In this document: in pieces, positions 1-6,623 of the stretch | Position numbering within the stretch: position 1 is the first letter of the stretch | Layout: each line of letters starts with the position of its first letter | From: an uncultured Clostridia bacterium | GTDB lineage: Bacteria; Bacillota; Clostridia; Oscillospirales; Butyricicoccaceae | Assembly: GCA_910586575.1 (NCBI GenBank) | Contig: CAJUJQ010000151.1 | Location: 1-7,453, forward strand | Reading direction: 5' to 3' | DNA: 7,453 nt | Notes under the pieces: model-generated | The model's input: only the letters and a program-made list of their open reading frames with translations | Database searches by the model: none | What the model was told of the DNA's origin: nothing | Program-made: the position numbers and the translations under genes

Positions 1-634
1 CCCGTTTTTGACCGCAGTACAGCGGGATTTGGATCTCTCTGGATTTCTGCAATTCCTCTTTCAGCGCAAGAACCGCCTTAAATCCGACCTTTTCAGCCGC
101 TTTATAGGAAATTTCGCCGTTTTTCATTGCTTCCTTTGAACATCCCAGCGTTTGCAGGCATTCCACAAAATCAAACAGCGTTTTCATGCGTTCCGGCGTC
201 GTGTAAATGGTTTCGGTTTCAAGATTTACGGCGAATTTCCCGGCATGGTAGTTCCAATTTGACCGGTAAAACAGGTGCTTTTTCTGGCTTGTAGTGATTA
301 CAAACAGGAACGGTGGCTTTTGCGGTTTTGTCAGTTGTTCGCGCAGTTCCCGCACATTTAACAGCCGGATTCCGTTTGTATCGACAATATAATTGTAGAA
401 ATATAGGCTGAACAGTTCCGAGCAGTCAGGGCAGACGTACTCCCCCACATACGCCCAGTCTGTGAAATTACTGGACACGATATCTTTTGTGCGGACACCA
501 GAGGACACGTGACGCTTGCAAATAGGGCAGTCAAATTCCATGTCATGTGCCTGGAACTGCTTGATTTTGACCTCTTTGACAAAATCGTTGCCCTTTCCGT
601 CCCGCGTAAAGTAGGGGATGGTCTTTTCATCCAT
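1..634 (-). CDS. Csf1-like (type IV CRISPR Cas8-like) zinc-finger protein, partial at window edge
   Basis: This reading frame is open to the left edge, so 211 residues are visible and the C-terminus is missing. It starts at ATG 634-632, with GAGGTGG about 6 bases upstream, and overlaps the end of the radical SAM gene by 8 bp, which suggests translational coupling. Visible features are a four-cysteine zinc finger made of C36-x2-C39 and C68-x2-C71, FTDW at 57-60 between the pairs, a hydrophobic strand plus basic turn at 107-120 (PPFLFVITTSQKKH), a strand-rich stretch at 133-144, and a helical C-terminal part from about 148. As I recall the family, a four-Cys finger with FTD before the second pair, followed by a PF-hydrophobic-S-x-KH block, is the pattern of Csf1, the small Cas8-like subunit of type IV effector complexes, which are about 200-250 residues long. 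The function is inferred from pattern alone. The alternative is an unrelated phage zinc-ribbon protein. GC is about 50% in the one line counted, like the head genes and unlike its radical SAM neighbour. Confidence 0.55.
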   Translation of the reverse strand, partial: MDEKTIPYFTRDGKGNDFVKEVKIKQFQAHDMEFDCPICKRHVSSGVRTKDIVSSNFTDWAYVGEYVCPDCSELFSLYFYNYIVDTNGIRLLNVRELREQLTKPQKPPFLFVITTSQKKHLFYRSNWNYHAGKFAVNLETETIYTTPERMKTLFDFVECLQTLGCSKEAMKNGEISYKAAEKVGFKAVLALKEELQKSREIQIPLYCGQKR

Positions 635-1454
635 CAAGTACCACCTCACCACACATGAAGCTTTCAAAGTTCGTATCTGGGATGCAGTCCCAATCCCGAT
701 AAAGACCGCCGTCTTGCTTTACCAAAATATCGTTTATATATACTTTCTTCGGATATAAAACAGATGAATATTGCATCCCCCTGTGATACGAAACCAAAAA
801 TTCATTATCCACCGAAAAATATTCGGTATTGCAAACCAAGCAGCTTTCTGTAGATATGTAATCAAATTCCTTAGAAAGCTTTTCCAACACATAATCTCGG
901 TTCTTCAAACTTGAATAAGTGATGTTTCGATAATCTGCACGTAAGTTTATATCACGTTTCTTTTTACCGTACTTATAAACAAAATCGAGGAAATTGCGCC
1001 ATGTGAATCCGTTTGAAATAACAGTGTTGATCCTGATAGGCTTTTTGATTTGTTCCATATCTTTTACGGACGCAACATTACGAAAATCATAACCGATGTG
1101 CCGAGAAATATTAACCCCTTGAATAATGCCAAAGGTATTTATTATCTTGACAGCATCATTGAACGTAGAAAGCGGAGCGGTTGTGTTGATGAATACAGGT
1201 TTTTCATATTTCTCCAATTCCACCAAAACGGCTTTTAGACTTTCGGGATTCGCAAACGGTTCCCCGCCTGTCAATACCCACTCGCCAAATAAAGGGCTTT
1301 TTCCAATTTTAGATATTGTTTTCTGGACTTTTTCTAAGTCGCAAGAAATCCTCTTGTAATCCTGTTTTGATGTGCAGAATGGGCAGCTGTTTTCGCAATC
1401 CCAAGGAACAAAAATGGTTGCGCTCAGATTAGTGCGCCCTCTGACATATCTCAT
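627..1454 (-). CDS. radical SAM enzyme, phage accessory gene, substrate unknown
   Basis: The product is a 275-residue protein predicted to bind a [4Fe-4S] cluster and S-adenosylmethionine. The N-terminal cluster motif is C20-x3-C24-x2-C27 (CENSCPFC), and the SAM-binding GGEP motif is at 63-66. Later strands carry IRINTVISNG (about 140-149) and NLRADYR (170-176), which fit the barrel of the MoaA-like superfamily. The C-terminal third holds C205-x2-C208, C257 and C268, which could ligate a second Fe-S cluster or zinc; this is inference. I chose ATG 1454-1452 because GAGGTGG lies about 8 bases upstream and the start overlaps the previous stop as ATGA; an extension 24 codons further upstream only reads through the previous gene. 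Sampled lines are 32-37% GC against 55-62% in the minor capsid gene, which suggests later acquisition. The substrate is not recognisable. The CX3CX2C spacing fits generic radical SAM enzymes; no 7-deazaguanine pathway partner is visible. Confidence 0.88.
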   Translation of the reverse strand: MRYVRGRTNLSATIFVPWDCENSCPFCTSKQDYKRISCDLEKVQKTISKIGKSPLFGEWVLTGGEPFANPESLKAVLVELEKYEKPVFINTTAPLSTFNDAVKIINTFGIIQGVNISRHIGYDFRNVASVKDMEQIKKPIRINTVISNGFTWRNFLDFVYKYGKKKRDINLRADYRNITYSSLKNRDYVLEKLSKEFDYISTESCLVCNTEYFSVDNEFLVSYHRGMQYSSVLYPKKVYINDILVKQDGGLYRDWDCIPDTNFESFMCGEVVLDG

Positions 1455-1801
1455 TGAAAGACCACCTCGCCCCCGCTGAATTTCACATCGGCAAGCCTTA
1501 CGCCGGTAAAGTGAACATCTGCACATACTCCCTCTTTCAAGACAGTAATCGTAAGGTCATATGTAGCATATTTGGCAACATAGGGATATGGAGCAAATGT
1601 ACGCTCCAGTTTCACCAGCTCCCCAGTGAATCCGTTGTACGTTACTTGCATGGCGTTGGCCTCCTTGTGTCCCACAATCTCGTTCTCCATGATTTCTTTA
1701 AGCGTTTCATCGCACTTTTTTATTCCATAATCGCATAAATCCCTAAATTCCTTCGTTCCTATTTTTAGAATCCAATCCATATGATTAAAATTTTCGTGCA
1801 T
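1451..1801 (-). CDS. hypothetical phage protein with two possible starts (116 or 66 aa)
   Basis: The full frame is 116 residues from ATG 1801-1799, with GAAGGG about 9 bases upstream and the TAA of a mini-ORF immediately before it. A second in-frame ATG at 1651-1649 has a perfect AAGGAGG 8 bases upstream and would give a 66-residue protein beginning MQVTYNGFTGELVKLE. The two halves differ. The first 50 codons are AT-rich (32-33% GC in two counted lines), helical and Cys-containing. The last 66 codons are 45-53% GC and look like a small beta-rich protein ending VKFSGGEVVFQ. From memory, proteins starting like the second half occur as small unknown cistrons among head genes of Firmicutes phages, so the 66-residue form may be the ancestral product and the first half an added extension. 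It ends in a 4 bp overlap with the radical SAM start. I do not assign a function. Confidence 0.65.
   Translation of the reverse strand: MHENFNHMDWILKIGTKEFRDLCDYGIKKCDETLKEIMENEIVGHKEANAMQVTYNGFTGELVKLERTFAPYPYVAKYATYDLTITVLKEGVCADVHFTGVRLADVKFSGGEVVFQ
1649..1666 (-). promoter_or_regulatory. internal ribosome binding site and alternative start
   Basis: AAGGAGG (minus strand, 1666-1660), 8 bases, then ATG at 1651-1649, in frame with the 116-codon ORF. It is as strong as any ribosome site in the window and much stronger than the GAAGGG serving the upstream ATG. Base composition also changes close to this point. Translation probably initiates here, either as the only start or as a second one. 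Confidence 0.65.
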
Positions 1802-1828
1802 TTATTTTGCCCTTCTTGCTTTCGCCAT
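1802..1828 (-). other. 8-codon mini-ORF repeating the tail of the minor capsid gene
   Basis: The minus strand reads ATG then codons for AKARRAK and TAA, filling the gap between the stop at 1832-1834 and the ATG at 1801. The same residues, AKARRK followed by TAA, end the minor capsid protein about 290 bp upstream. It is probably a remnant or a copied ribosome-site linker, not a functional peptide gene; its GAAGGG serves the next start. Confidence 0.45.
1811..1826 (-). repeat. imperfect direct repeat, downstream copy
   Basis: The plus strand reads ccttcttgctttcgcc here, against cctccttgctttcgcc at 2100-2115: 16 bases with one mismatch. Both copies sit just before a start codon, carry a purine-rich ribosome site on the minus strand and keep the same reading frame (AKARR). 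The A+T-rich bases between repeat and ATG are also similar. Confidence 0.6.
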
Positions 1829-1831
1829 TTT

Positions 1832-2092
1832 CTATCGCAAACGCCCTGTAATTCTGTAAACAGAAATATTCTCGCCGCATTCAAACACAGTTTCTCCCGT
1901 TTGCGGGTCTGCAATCTTCCCTCGCTTTATATGCTCGATTTTCAAATTATCAAGTGGAATATTGGGGATCGAGACTTTAACCCCTTTGGAAATCGGAACA
2001 AGAATCGATACATCCCTTTCCCCGTTTTTGTAATTTTCCGACTGCTTCAGATTTTCGATCGCATTCATGACAAGCTCTTCTACCTTGTTCAT
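1832..2092 (-). CDS. hypothetical small phage protein (86 aa)
   Basis: It starts at ATG 2092-2090, 7 bases after AAGGAGG, which lies inside the last codons of the minor capsid gene; only one base separates the two cistrons. An upstream in-frame ATG at 2137 would add 15 residues but overlaps the minor capsid gene and lacks this ribosome site. The first 20 residues (MNKVEELVMNAIENLKQSEN) look helical. The rest is probably beta-rich, with SILVPISKGVKVSIPNIPLD near 43-62 and GETVFECGE around residue 70. I see no signal peptide, membrane segment or catalytic motif, and I do not recognise the family. Its place between minor capsid and the next cistron fits a small head-associated or accessory protein. 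Composition is mixed, 35-48% GC in the two lines counted. Confidence 0.75.
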   Translation of the reverse strand: MNKVEELVMNAIENLKQSENYKNGERDVSILVPISKGVKVSIPNIPLDNLKIEHIKRGKIADPQTGETVFECGENISVYRITGRLR

Positions 2093-2093
2093 T

Positions 2094-3332
2094 TTATTTC
2101 CTCCTTGCTTTCGCCGCCTGATTTCTTCCAAATCCATACACCTGCGCCCGCTCCGGTTGCTCTCGCAGTTTTGCCGCCTTGCTAAATTTTTTGTATTCCT
2201 CGCTCAGGCGACGAAGGCGCACAGCATTCGCCGTGTATGCCTTTTCATCACCGGAAGCATCAAAACCAATCAGGCGACGTTTCAGCTCCCGCATTTTGGT
2301 TTCAATTTGGCGTTGCTTTTGTGTAGCTGCATAGGCGTCATACTCGCGGCCCTGATACGTGAACGGCGGCGGATCGATGTTTTTTAATTCATCGGCGGTG
2401 TAAGTTGGCTCGTTTACATCCGGGTCAACCGCATAGAAACTGTGTCTGCACCCTGCGCCGCATAGGCCGCGCACATCTCCATACCCCGTCTTTTTTACAA
2501 AATCAGGGTATTTGTGAAGGGGGTCTTTTTCACCATTCTTCGACCAATAAAATATTTTCCCTTGCCATGCGGTATGCGCTTCCCAACCGTTAGGGCCTTG
2601 GATATTGCGTGCGCCGCTGTGCGCCGTTGTTTCAACGTAGCGCGTCCCGATTGTTTCCATCATCTGTTCACTGTATCGCCCGGATAGCTGTGTGATGCCC
2701 GTCATAGTAGCCCGCCGCGTCGCCACATCAACCCGGTTGTGCCAACCGGACGCGTAATTTACCATTTGCAGGCCACTGTCTGTCAGCTCTGTTACCGCGC
2801 CGCGAATAGCCGTGTTGTAATCAAACGAGCCGGAAGCGACTTTCAGAGCGGCCTTGTCAAGCGCTCGCTGGTAGGCGTCGGCAATGCCGTAAAACTTTAC
2901 GCCCTCGCCGGTTCGGATTGCAAAGCCCATGCTTTGGGTCAGGTTTTTCATTTCCTCCAGCGTTTGCATTCGGATCGCGTCGAGCTGTTCTTGCAGCATG
3001 GATTCCCATTCCGGGTTAGGTGCAACAATTTCCGCCTTGTCGATAACGCCCCGATAGTACGCAGCGTTCCGTTCGACTGCTTCATCAAACATCCGCTCAA
3101 TTTCTTTTCGGCTTTCGCCGGTCAGCTGCCGCAGGCGTTTTTCGATGTACGGGAATGACTGCCCTTGCTGTTGCAATGCTCGAATCTGATTCAATGCGGA
3201 TTCTGTGATTGTTCCAGATAGACGCATTCGACGGCAAAGGTCGTTCAACACATCGGCTTCAAATTCCTCATACAGCTGTATCAGTTGGCTCGGTGCGTCT
3301 TGTAGGTATTCTGGCGTTACTGGATATCTCAC
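2094..3332 (-). CDS. phage minor capsid protein (Phage_min_cap2 / SPP1 gp7-like)
   Basis: The product is a 412-residue head protein of the minor capsid protein 2 family, which is found next to the portal and is expected to take part in head assembly and DNA ejection. Family-like features are a helical N-terminal two thirds (about residues 10-190), the WHNRVDVATRRATMTGITQ block at 197-215, TTAHSGAR at 235-242, HTAWQGKIFYWS at 253-264, GLCGAGCRHSFY at 289-300, and a basic helical tail (335-412) ending AKARRK. The conserved His and Cys residues in the 235-300 region could bind a metal, which is inference. The start is GTG 3332-3330, overlapping the portal stop by 4 bp (GTGA); no strong ribosome site is visible, so translation probably depends on coupling to the portal gene. 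The length is usual for the family. GC is the highest in the window (55-62% in two lines). Confidence 0.88.
   Translation of the reverse strand: MRYPVTPEYLQDAPSQLIQLYEEFEADVLNDLCRRMRLSGTITESALNQIRALQQQGQSFPYIEKRLRQLTGESRKEIERMFDEAVERNAAYYRGVIDKAEIVAPNPEWESMLQEQLDAIRMQTLEEMKNLTQSMGFAIRTGEGVKFYGIADAYQRALDKAALKVASGSFDYNTAIRGAVTELTDSGLQMVNYASGWHNRVDVATRRATMTGITQLSGRYSEQMMETIGTRYVETTAHSGARNIQGPNGWEAHTAWQGKIFYWSKNGEKDPLHKYPDFVKKTGYGDVRGLCGAGCRHSFYAVDPDVNEPTYTADELKNIDPPPFTYQGREYDAYAATQKQRQIETKMRELKRRLIGFDASGDEKAYTANAVRLRRLSEEYKKFSKAAKLREQPERAQVYGFGRNQAAKARRK
2100..2115 (-). repeat. imperfect direct repeat, upstream copy at minor capsid 3' end
   Basis: This copy encodes the last residues of the minor capsid protein and holds the AGGAGG that serves the ATG at 2092. 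Its partner is at 1811-1826. The pair brackets the small cistron 1832-2092, as expected if that cistron arrived by recombination at a short homology or if a linker was duplicated. Confidence 0.6.
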
Positions 3333-4741
3333 GGGCTAACCAACTGCGCTTCCATATTCGGCAACGCTGCCCGCGCCGTCTCAATATCTTCATTCCGCAG
3401 AATAGACCGGGCCTCGTCCGCTTTCATCAGACTGGAATCCAGCATCTGATAAACTCGCGCTTCTTCCTGTTCCCGGCTCTCAATGATGGAATCATCAAAG
3501 TCAATCGAGATTTCAACATCTTCATTCAGTCCTTTTTTCAGGATTGCATTTCCCATGCGCAGGATGATTCTACAAAGATCTTTCAGCACGCCTTCCAGAA
3601 TGATTTCGTGCTTTTTGATTGCCCTGAACATAGAGGAATTTTCGCTAATAATCTGTGTGGCTGTCGTGATGCCGCTGGCATCAAATCTATAATGATTCTC
3701 TCCGAACCCGCATTTGCTGGACAGCGTTTTGAGCATATCCTGCAATCCTGCATTGTGGTCAGCTGTTCGCAGCTTCATGTCAATTGGTTGGATGATATTC
3801 CCGTTTGTCGTGTCTTCTGGCAGGACGTAAAAAACCAATTCCTTCACGTCAAATATCGGTTCCTCATTGAGCGTTTTTGTCGCTCCCGGCTTGATCATAA
3901 TACGCTTTTTCCCAAGCGCGAACTCATTGACATAACTATCATAGGCGATATCTGTACCCTTCAGCTGGTCAATCGCATTCGCAAACGCCGGGATTCCCAT
4001 AGGCAAGGTATTATCATAGTTATTCGCGATATTCAGCCGATCAATTACAAATTGACGTTCCGGCGATCCGGTTCTGACAACCGGCGGGACACTCTCAAAG
4101 CCCCGGACATCGGACATATTCGCCAGCGTTAAATTGCCGTTTTCGTCGTGGTAGATTTCGTTTTCGACGATATAATTCCCGTCGTCACCGATTCTGTGGA
4201 TCTGCAAATACAGGTAATTTTCGCCGTTTCGCGTCACGTTGCTTGTAAAGGCGCATTCCTTTACAATCCCGTTTTCCCATGAAATCGGGAAGATGTTCGG
4301 CGCGTCCACATAATCGATTTTCAGCTGCCCGCGCCCTGTATCGGCAATCATGCCACTTTCGCGATTGATGGTCACATCGGACGCCCGGACAACATAGGCG
4401 GCGGTTCCCAGCGCAGACTTCATTTCCTGCATTTCGTTTGCTTTGACTTCAAAATTGTTATCGCTGCAAACGGAATCAAAAAATTTCTGCTCCTTGTTGC
4501 CCTCCAAAGTGATTTTGACTTTCTCGTTCATCAGGAGATTTGCCCAATCTTCGGCGACTTTTTTCCCCATGCCAAGCGTGTATCTTTCACAGTTTACAGT
4601 TTCCTGGCCATTAAATACCTTATAATTGTGGAAATCTTTTACTTTCCCATCATACCAGGATTTCCACAAGTCAATCTGTGCATAGAATCCGGCCGGGATG
4701 GTATCAAATCCTTTTTCTTTGAGTTTTTCGAGAATGTTCAC
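3329..4741 (-). CDS. phage portal protein (SPP1 gp6-like family)
   Basis: The product is a 470-residue portal protein. By family knowledge it forms the ring at one head vertex through which DNA is packaged and ejected, and it docks the terminase. The N-terminal WKSWYDGKVKDFHNYKV (26-42) is typical of the family. Residues 160-210 form the strand-rich wing. GIPAFANAIDQLKGTDIAYD (249-268) and the following VNEFALGKKRIMI (271-283) resemble the crown and stem side of the fold. SGITTATQIISENSSM at 356-371 and IDFDDSIIESREQE at 413-426 are also characteristic. The start is GTG 4741-4739, with GAGGTG 9 bases upstream, 18 bp after the large terminase stop. The stop overlaps the minor capsid start by 4 bp. 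Gene order terminase-portal-minor capsid confirms the call, and the length is normal. Confidence 0.92.
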   Translation of the reverse strand: MNILEKLKEKGFDTIPAGFYAQIDLWKSWYDGKVKDFHNYKVFNGQETVNCERYTLGMGKKVAEDWANLLMNEKVKITLEGNKEQKFFDSVCSDNNFEVKANEMQEMKSALGTAAYVVRASDVTINRESGMIADTGRGQLKIDYVDAPNIFPISWENGIVKECAFTSNVTRNGENYLYLQIHRIGDDGNYIVENEIYHDENGNLTLANMSDVRGFESVPPVVRTGSPERQFVIDRLNIANNYDNTLPMGIPAFANAIDQLKGTDIAYDSYVNEFALGKKRIMIKPGATKTLNEEPIFDVKELVFYVLPEDTTNGNIIQPIDMKLRTADHNAGLQDMLKTLSSKCGFGENHYRFDASGITTATQIISENSSMFRAIKKHEIILEGVLKDLCRIILRMGNAILKKGLNEDVEISIDFDDSIIESREQEEARVYQMLDSSLMKADEARSILRNEDIETARAALPNMEAQLVSP

Positions 4742-4759
4742 GTCTTAAAACACCTCATT

Positions 4760-5998
4760 TTATGCTGTTACTCCCATTCTGCGGAATACGCGCTCTAGTG
4801 CATAGCGGGTCGCGTCGATCAAGTGGTTTTCTGCATCCGGGTATCCGCTAATGAATTCTCCATTTTTGTCTCGTTCGTACTCGTAATGAACAAATTCTTC
4901 ATAAGCGTGAGGCGTACGGCGGATATCAATCACAATTTTACGCTTTTGCAGCCACTTCATGCCATAGTCTACACTGCCGGGGCCTTTGACGGCTTCTTTC
5001 GCCGGAAGGCCGCAAGCACGAAAATCAGCGACACTTTTCGGCTCTGCACTATCGCAAGTGATATACGCGTCAGTGTATCCCTTTTCTTTGATCTCGCGTG
5101 CAGCTGCTTCATTCGGGAGTTTATTGCGGTACATTTCATCAATGAAATATATCGTCTCCCGTGCGCGATCATAATGAAGTCGGATAAACGCGAACGGATC
5201 AGGGAAATATCCCCAGTCCACCCCCTGATAGATATGGTCGAAAGAAGCAATTTCCTTTGCCGTAATCTCCCGAAGTTCGAGCTTTTCAAACACATTGCCA
5301 CCTGTTCCAGTCGCTTCTCCCAAGTATTCATGCCTGTAAGCTTGTTCGTCTGTTTCTTTCAGGTATTCCGCTTCAAGCAAAAACTGTTCCCCAAGCCATT
5401 CCGGCGGCGCTTCCAGGTATGTGCTTTTGTGACACATCCGGTCTGCCCGTTCTTCCAGACTGTCTCTGTTCGCCCAATTATCGCGGCTGATTGGCGGGTT
5501 ATAGCTTTCAAAATTCCAAAACACCGCGCCGCCGCGCATTGTTGATTGCAAAATATTTCGGATTTCCTCGCGGCCTGCGAACTGATCTTTTTCTTCAAAA
5601 TGCGTTACCGCGATATAACCAAACGGCACTTTGATAGATTTTATTTTCATTGGATCATCTGCGCCACGGAACATAATCTTTTGCCCTGTTTTTTTATAGA
5701 TAAGCTCCATCGGCTGCAATTTTGCGTCCCAATGCGCCGACATCCCAAGCACACCAATCGCCCATTGATATTGCGCGTACACGCTGCCGCGGATTGTATT
5801 GGCCACCTTGCGCAATACGATTGCGTGTGTTCCAGGATTTTGCAGCAGGATCAGCGGAACCAGTAGCGACACACAAGACGATTTCAAAGAGCCGCGTCCG
5901 CCAGACAAATCATAATGGGTATGACTGTGATTGAACGCATCTCGCGCCAAATTACGAAACGCAGGGCCAAGCACAGTTGATAGCTTGATTTCAGACAT
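4760..5998 (-). CDS. terL: terminase large subunit (PBSX-like)
   Basis: The product is a 412-residue packaging motor: an N-terminal ATPase that drives DNA into the prohead and a C-terminal RNase H-like nuclease that cuts the concatemer. Walker A is GGRGSLKSS at 33-41. The Walker B/catalytic region is IAVTHFEEKDQF at 129-140, with the acidic pair E135-E136. The coupling-type motif NFESYNPP is at 162-169. Nuclease acidic residues are likely D261 (GVDWG), D316 (ITCDSAEP) and D396 (IDATRYA). The start is ATG 5998-5996, with AAGGTG 7 bases upstream, overlapping the small terminase stop by 8 bp. Length and motif order match the PBSX family of large terminases. The lysine at 137 in EEKDQF is a small departure from the hydrophobic residue I would expect there. 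Confidence 0.94.
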   Translation of the reverse strand: MSEIKLSTVLGPAFRNLARDAFNHSHTHYDLSGGRGSLKSSCVSLLVPLILLQNPGTHAIVLRKVANTIRGSVYAQYQWAIGVLGMSAHWDAKLQPMELIYKKTGQKIMFRGADDPMKIKSIKVPFGYIAVTHFEEKDQFAGREEIRNILQSTMRGGAVFWNFESYNPPISRDNWANRDSLEERADRMCHKSTYLEAPPEWLGEQFLLEAEYLKETDEQAYRHEYLGEATGTGGNVFEKLELREITAKEIASFDHIYQGVDWGYFPDPFAFIRLHYDRARETIYFIDEMYRNKLPNEAAAREIKEKGYTDAYITCDSAEPKSVADFRACGLPAKEAVKGPGSVDYGMKWLQKRKIVIDIRRTPHAYEEFVHYEYERDKNGEFISGYPDAENHLIDATRYALERVFRRMGVTA

Positions 5999-6371
5999 CG
6001 ATGATCACCTTGACTGCATCATCCTCTTGTTTTTGCTCTTTACATTCAAACGCCCCGAAATGTTTCCCCAGCAACTCAATCGCCTTAATCTTATTCCCGT
6101 ACTTCAAATCGCTTTCCGGCATATCGGAAGCTTGTTTTTCGGTGATTTCAAGAAGTTTTTCAATCACATAGTCTTGGTTGATTTCGACGCGTTTTGAACG
6201 CTTTCGCATCGCTTCTTGAATGGCGGCGGAAACTCTAGTTTTCCCAAGTAGCTCCGAACCGATCTTGTCAGCATTCTTTTGACTGTATCCAGCCCTTATC
6301 GCGGCCTGCGTGGCATTCAAATCCACAAGGTATTCCTGGACAAACATTTTTTGTTTTGCGGTTAATGACAC
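5991..6371 (-). CDS. terS: terminase small subunit (Terminase_2 family)
   Basis: The product is a 126-residue DNA-recognition subunit that selects the packaging site and hands DNA to the large subunit. The N-terminal block (LTAKQKMFVQEYLVDLNATQ, then AAIRAGYSQKNADKIGSELL) is the classic helix-turn-helix signature of this family. The middle is helical (about 55-105) and the end is acidic then hydrophobic. I chose GTG 6371-6369 because GAGGGG lies about 9 bases upstream and because relatives typically begin M-x-L-T-x-K-Q. GTG codons at 6380 and 6377 are possible starts giving up to 129 residues, but the ribosome site then touches the start codon. The stop overlaps the large subunit start by 8 bp. 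Confidence 0.92.
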   Translation of the reverse strand: MSLTAKQKMFVQEYLVDLNATQAAIRAGYSQKNADKIGSELLGKTRVSAAIQEAMRKRSKRVEINQDYVIEKLLEITEKQASDMPESDLKYGNKIKAIELLGKHFGAFECKEQKQEDDAVKVIIDV

Positions 6372-6402
6372 TCTCACCACCCCTCAATCAAAAATCAAAT
6401 AA

Positions 6403-6612
6403 TTATTCCTCGTAAATCTTTGCGCTTTCGCGAGTTAATGTAATCGTCCCCATATCTCTGCTAATACACTCATTTTGAATTGCATCACAGATTGCATTGT
6501 CAAAGATTCCTCTGTTAAACAGTTTTATCATATTATCGGAACCGATGAAGCCTTTTTCCGAGTCAATGTGAAAATCAATCCTTATCTTTGCGACATAGCT
6601 TCCTTTGTACAT
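6403..6612 (-). CDS. hypothetical phage protein (69 aa)
   Basis: This small soluble protein begins MYKGSYVAKIRIDFHIDSEKG, an alternating strand pattern, followed by a helical stretch (MIKLFNRGIFDNAICDAIQN, about 28-47) and a closing strand (MGTITLTRESAKIYEE). It starts at ATG 6612-6610; AGAGG lies about 11-13 bases upstream and overlaps the stop of the preceding gene. There is no signal peptide, membrane segment or enzyme motif, and I do not recognise the family. It sits directly before the terminase genes, where small proteins of unknown role are common in Firmicutes phages. Confidence 0.7.
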   Translation of the reverse strand: MYKGSYVAKIRIDFHIDSEKGFIGSDNMIKLFNRGIFDNAICDAIQNECISRDMGTITLTRESAKIYEE

Positions 6613-6623
6613 GATATTTACAA

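Noticed and set aside
358..630. 90-codon minus-strand ORF overlapping the left-edge gene
   Set aside because: It is in another frame of the Csf1-like gene, gives a Ser/Arg-rich product with no pattern, and its ATG at 630 is 4 bases from the better ATG at 634, which opens the long frame.
627..1454. Radical SAM gene as QueE (7-deazaguanine DNA modification) or as a viperin-type defence enzyme
   Set aside because: The residues around the cluster motif do not match the viperin pattern I know, and no QueC, QueD, transglycosylase or nucleotide kinase is in view, so a specific name is not supported.
3209..4132. 307-codon plus-strand ORF
   Set aside because: It lies antisense to the portal and minor capsid genes and is explained by their codon pattern; the product has no recognisable domain.
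4823..5545. 240-codon plus-strand ORF
   Set aside because: Antisense shadow of the large terminase gene, which has all expected motifs on the minus strand.
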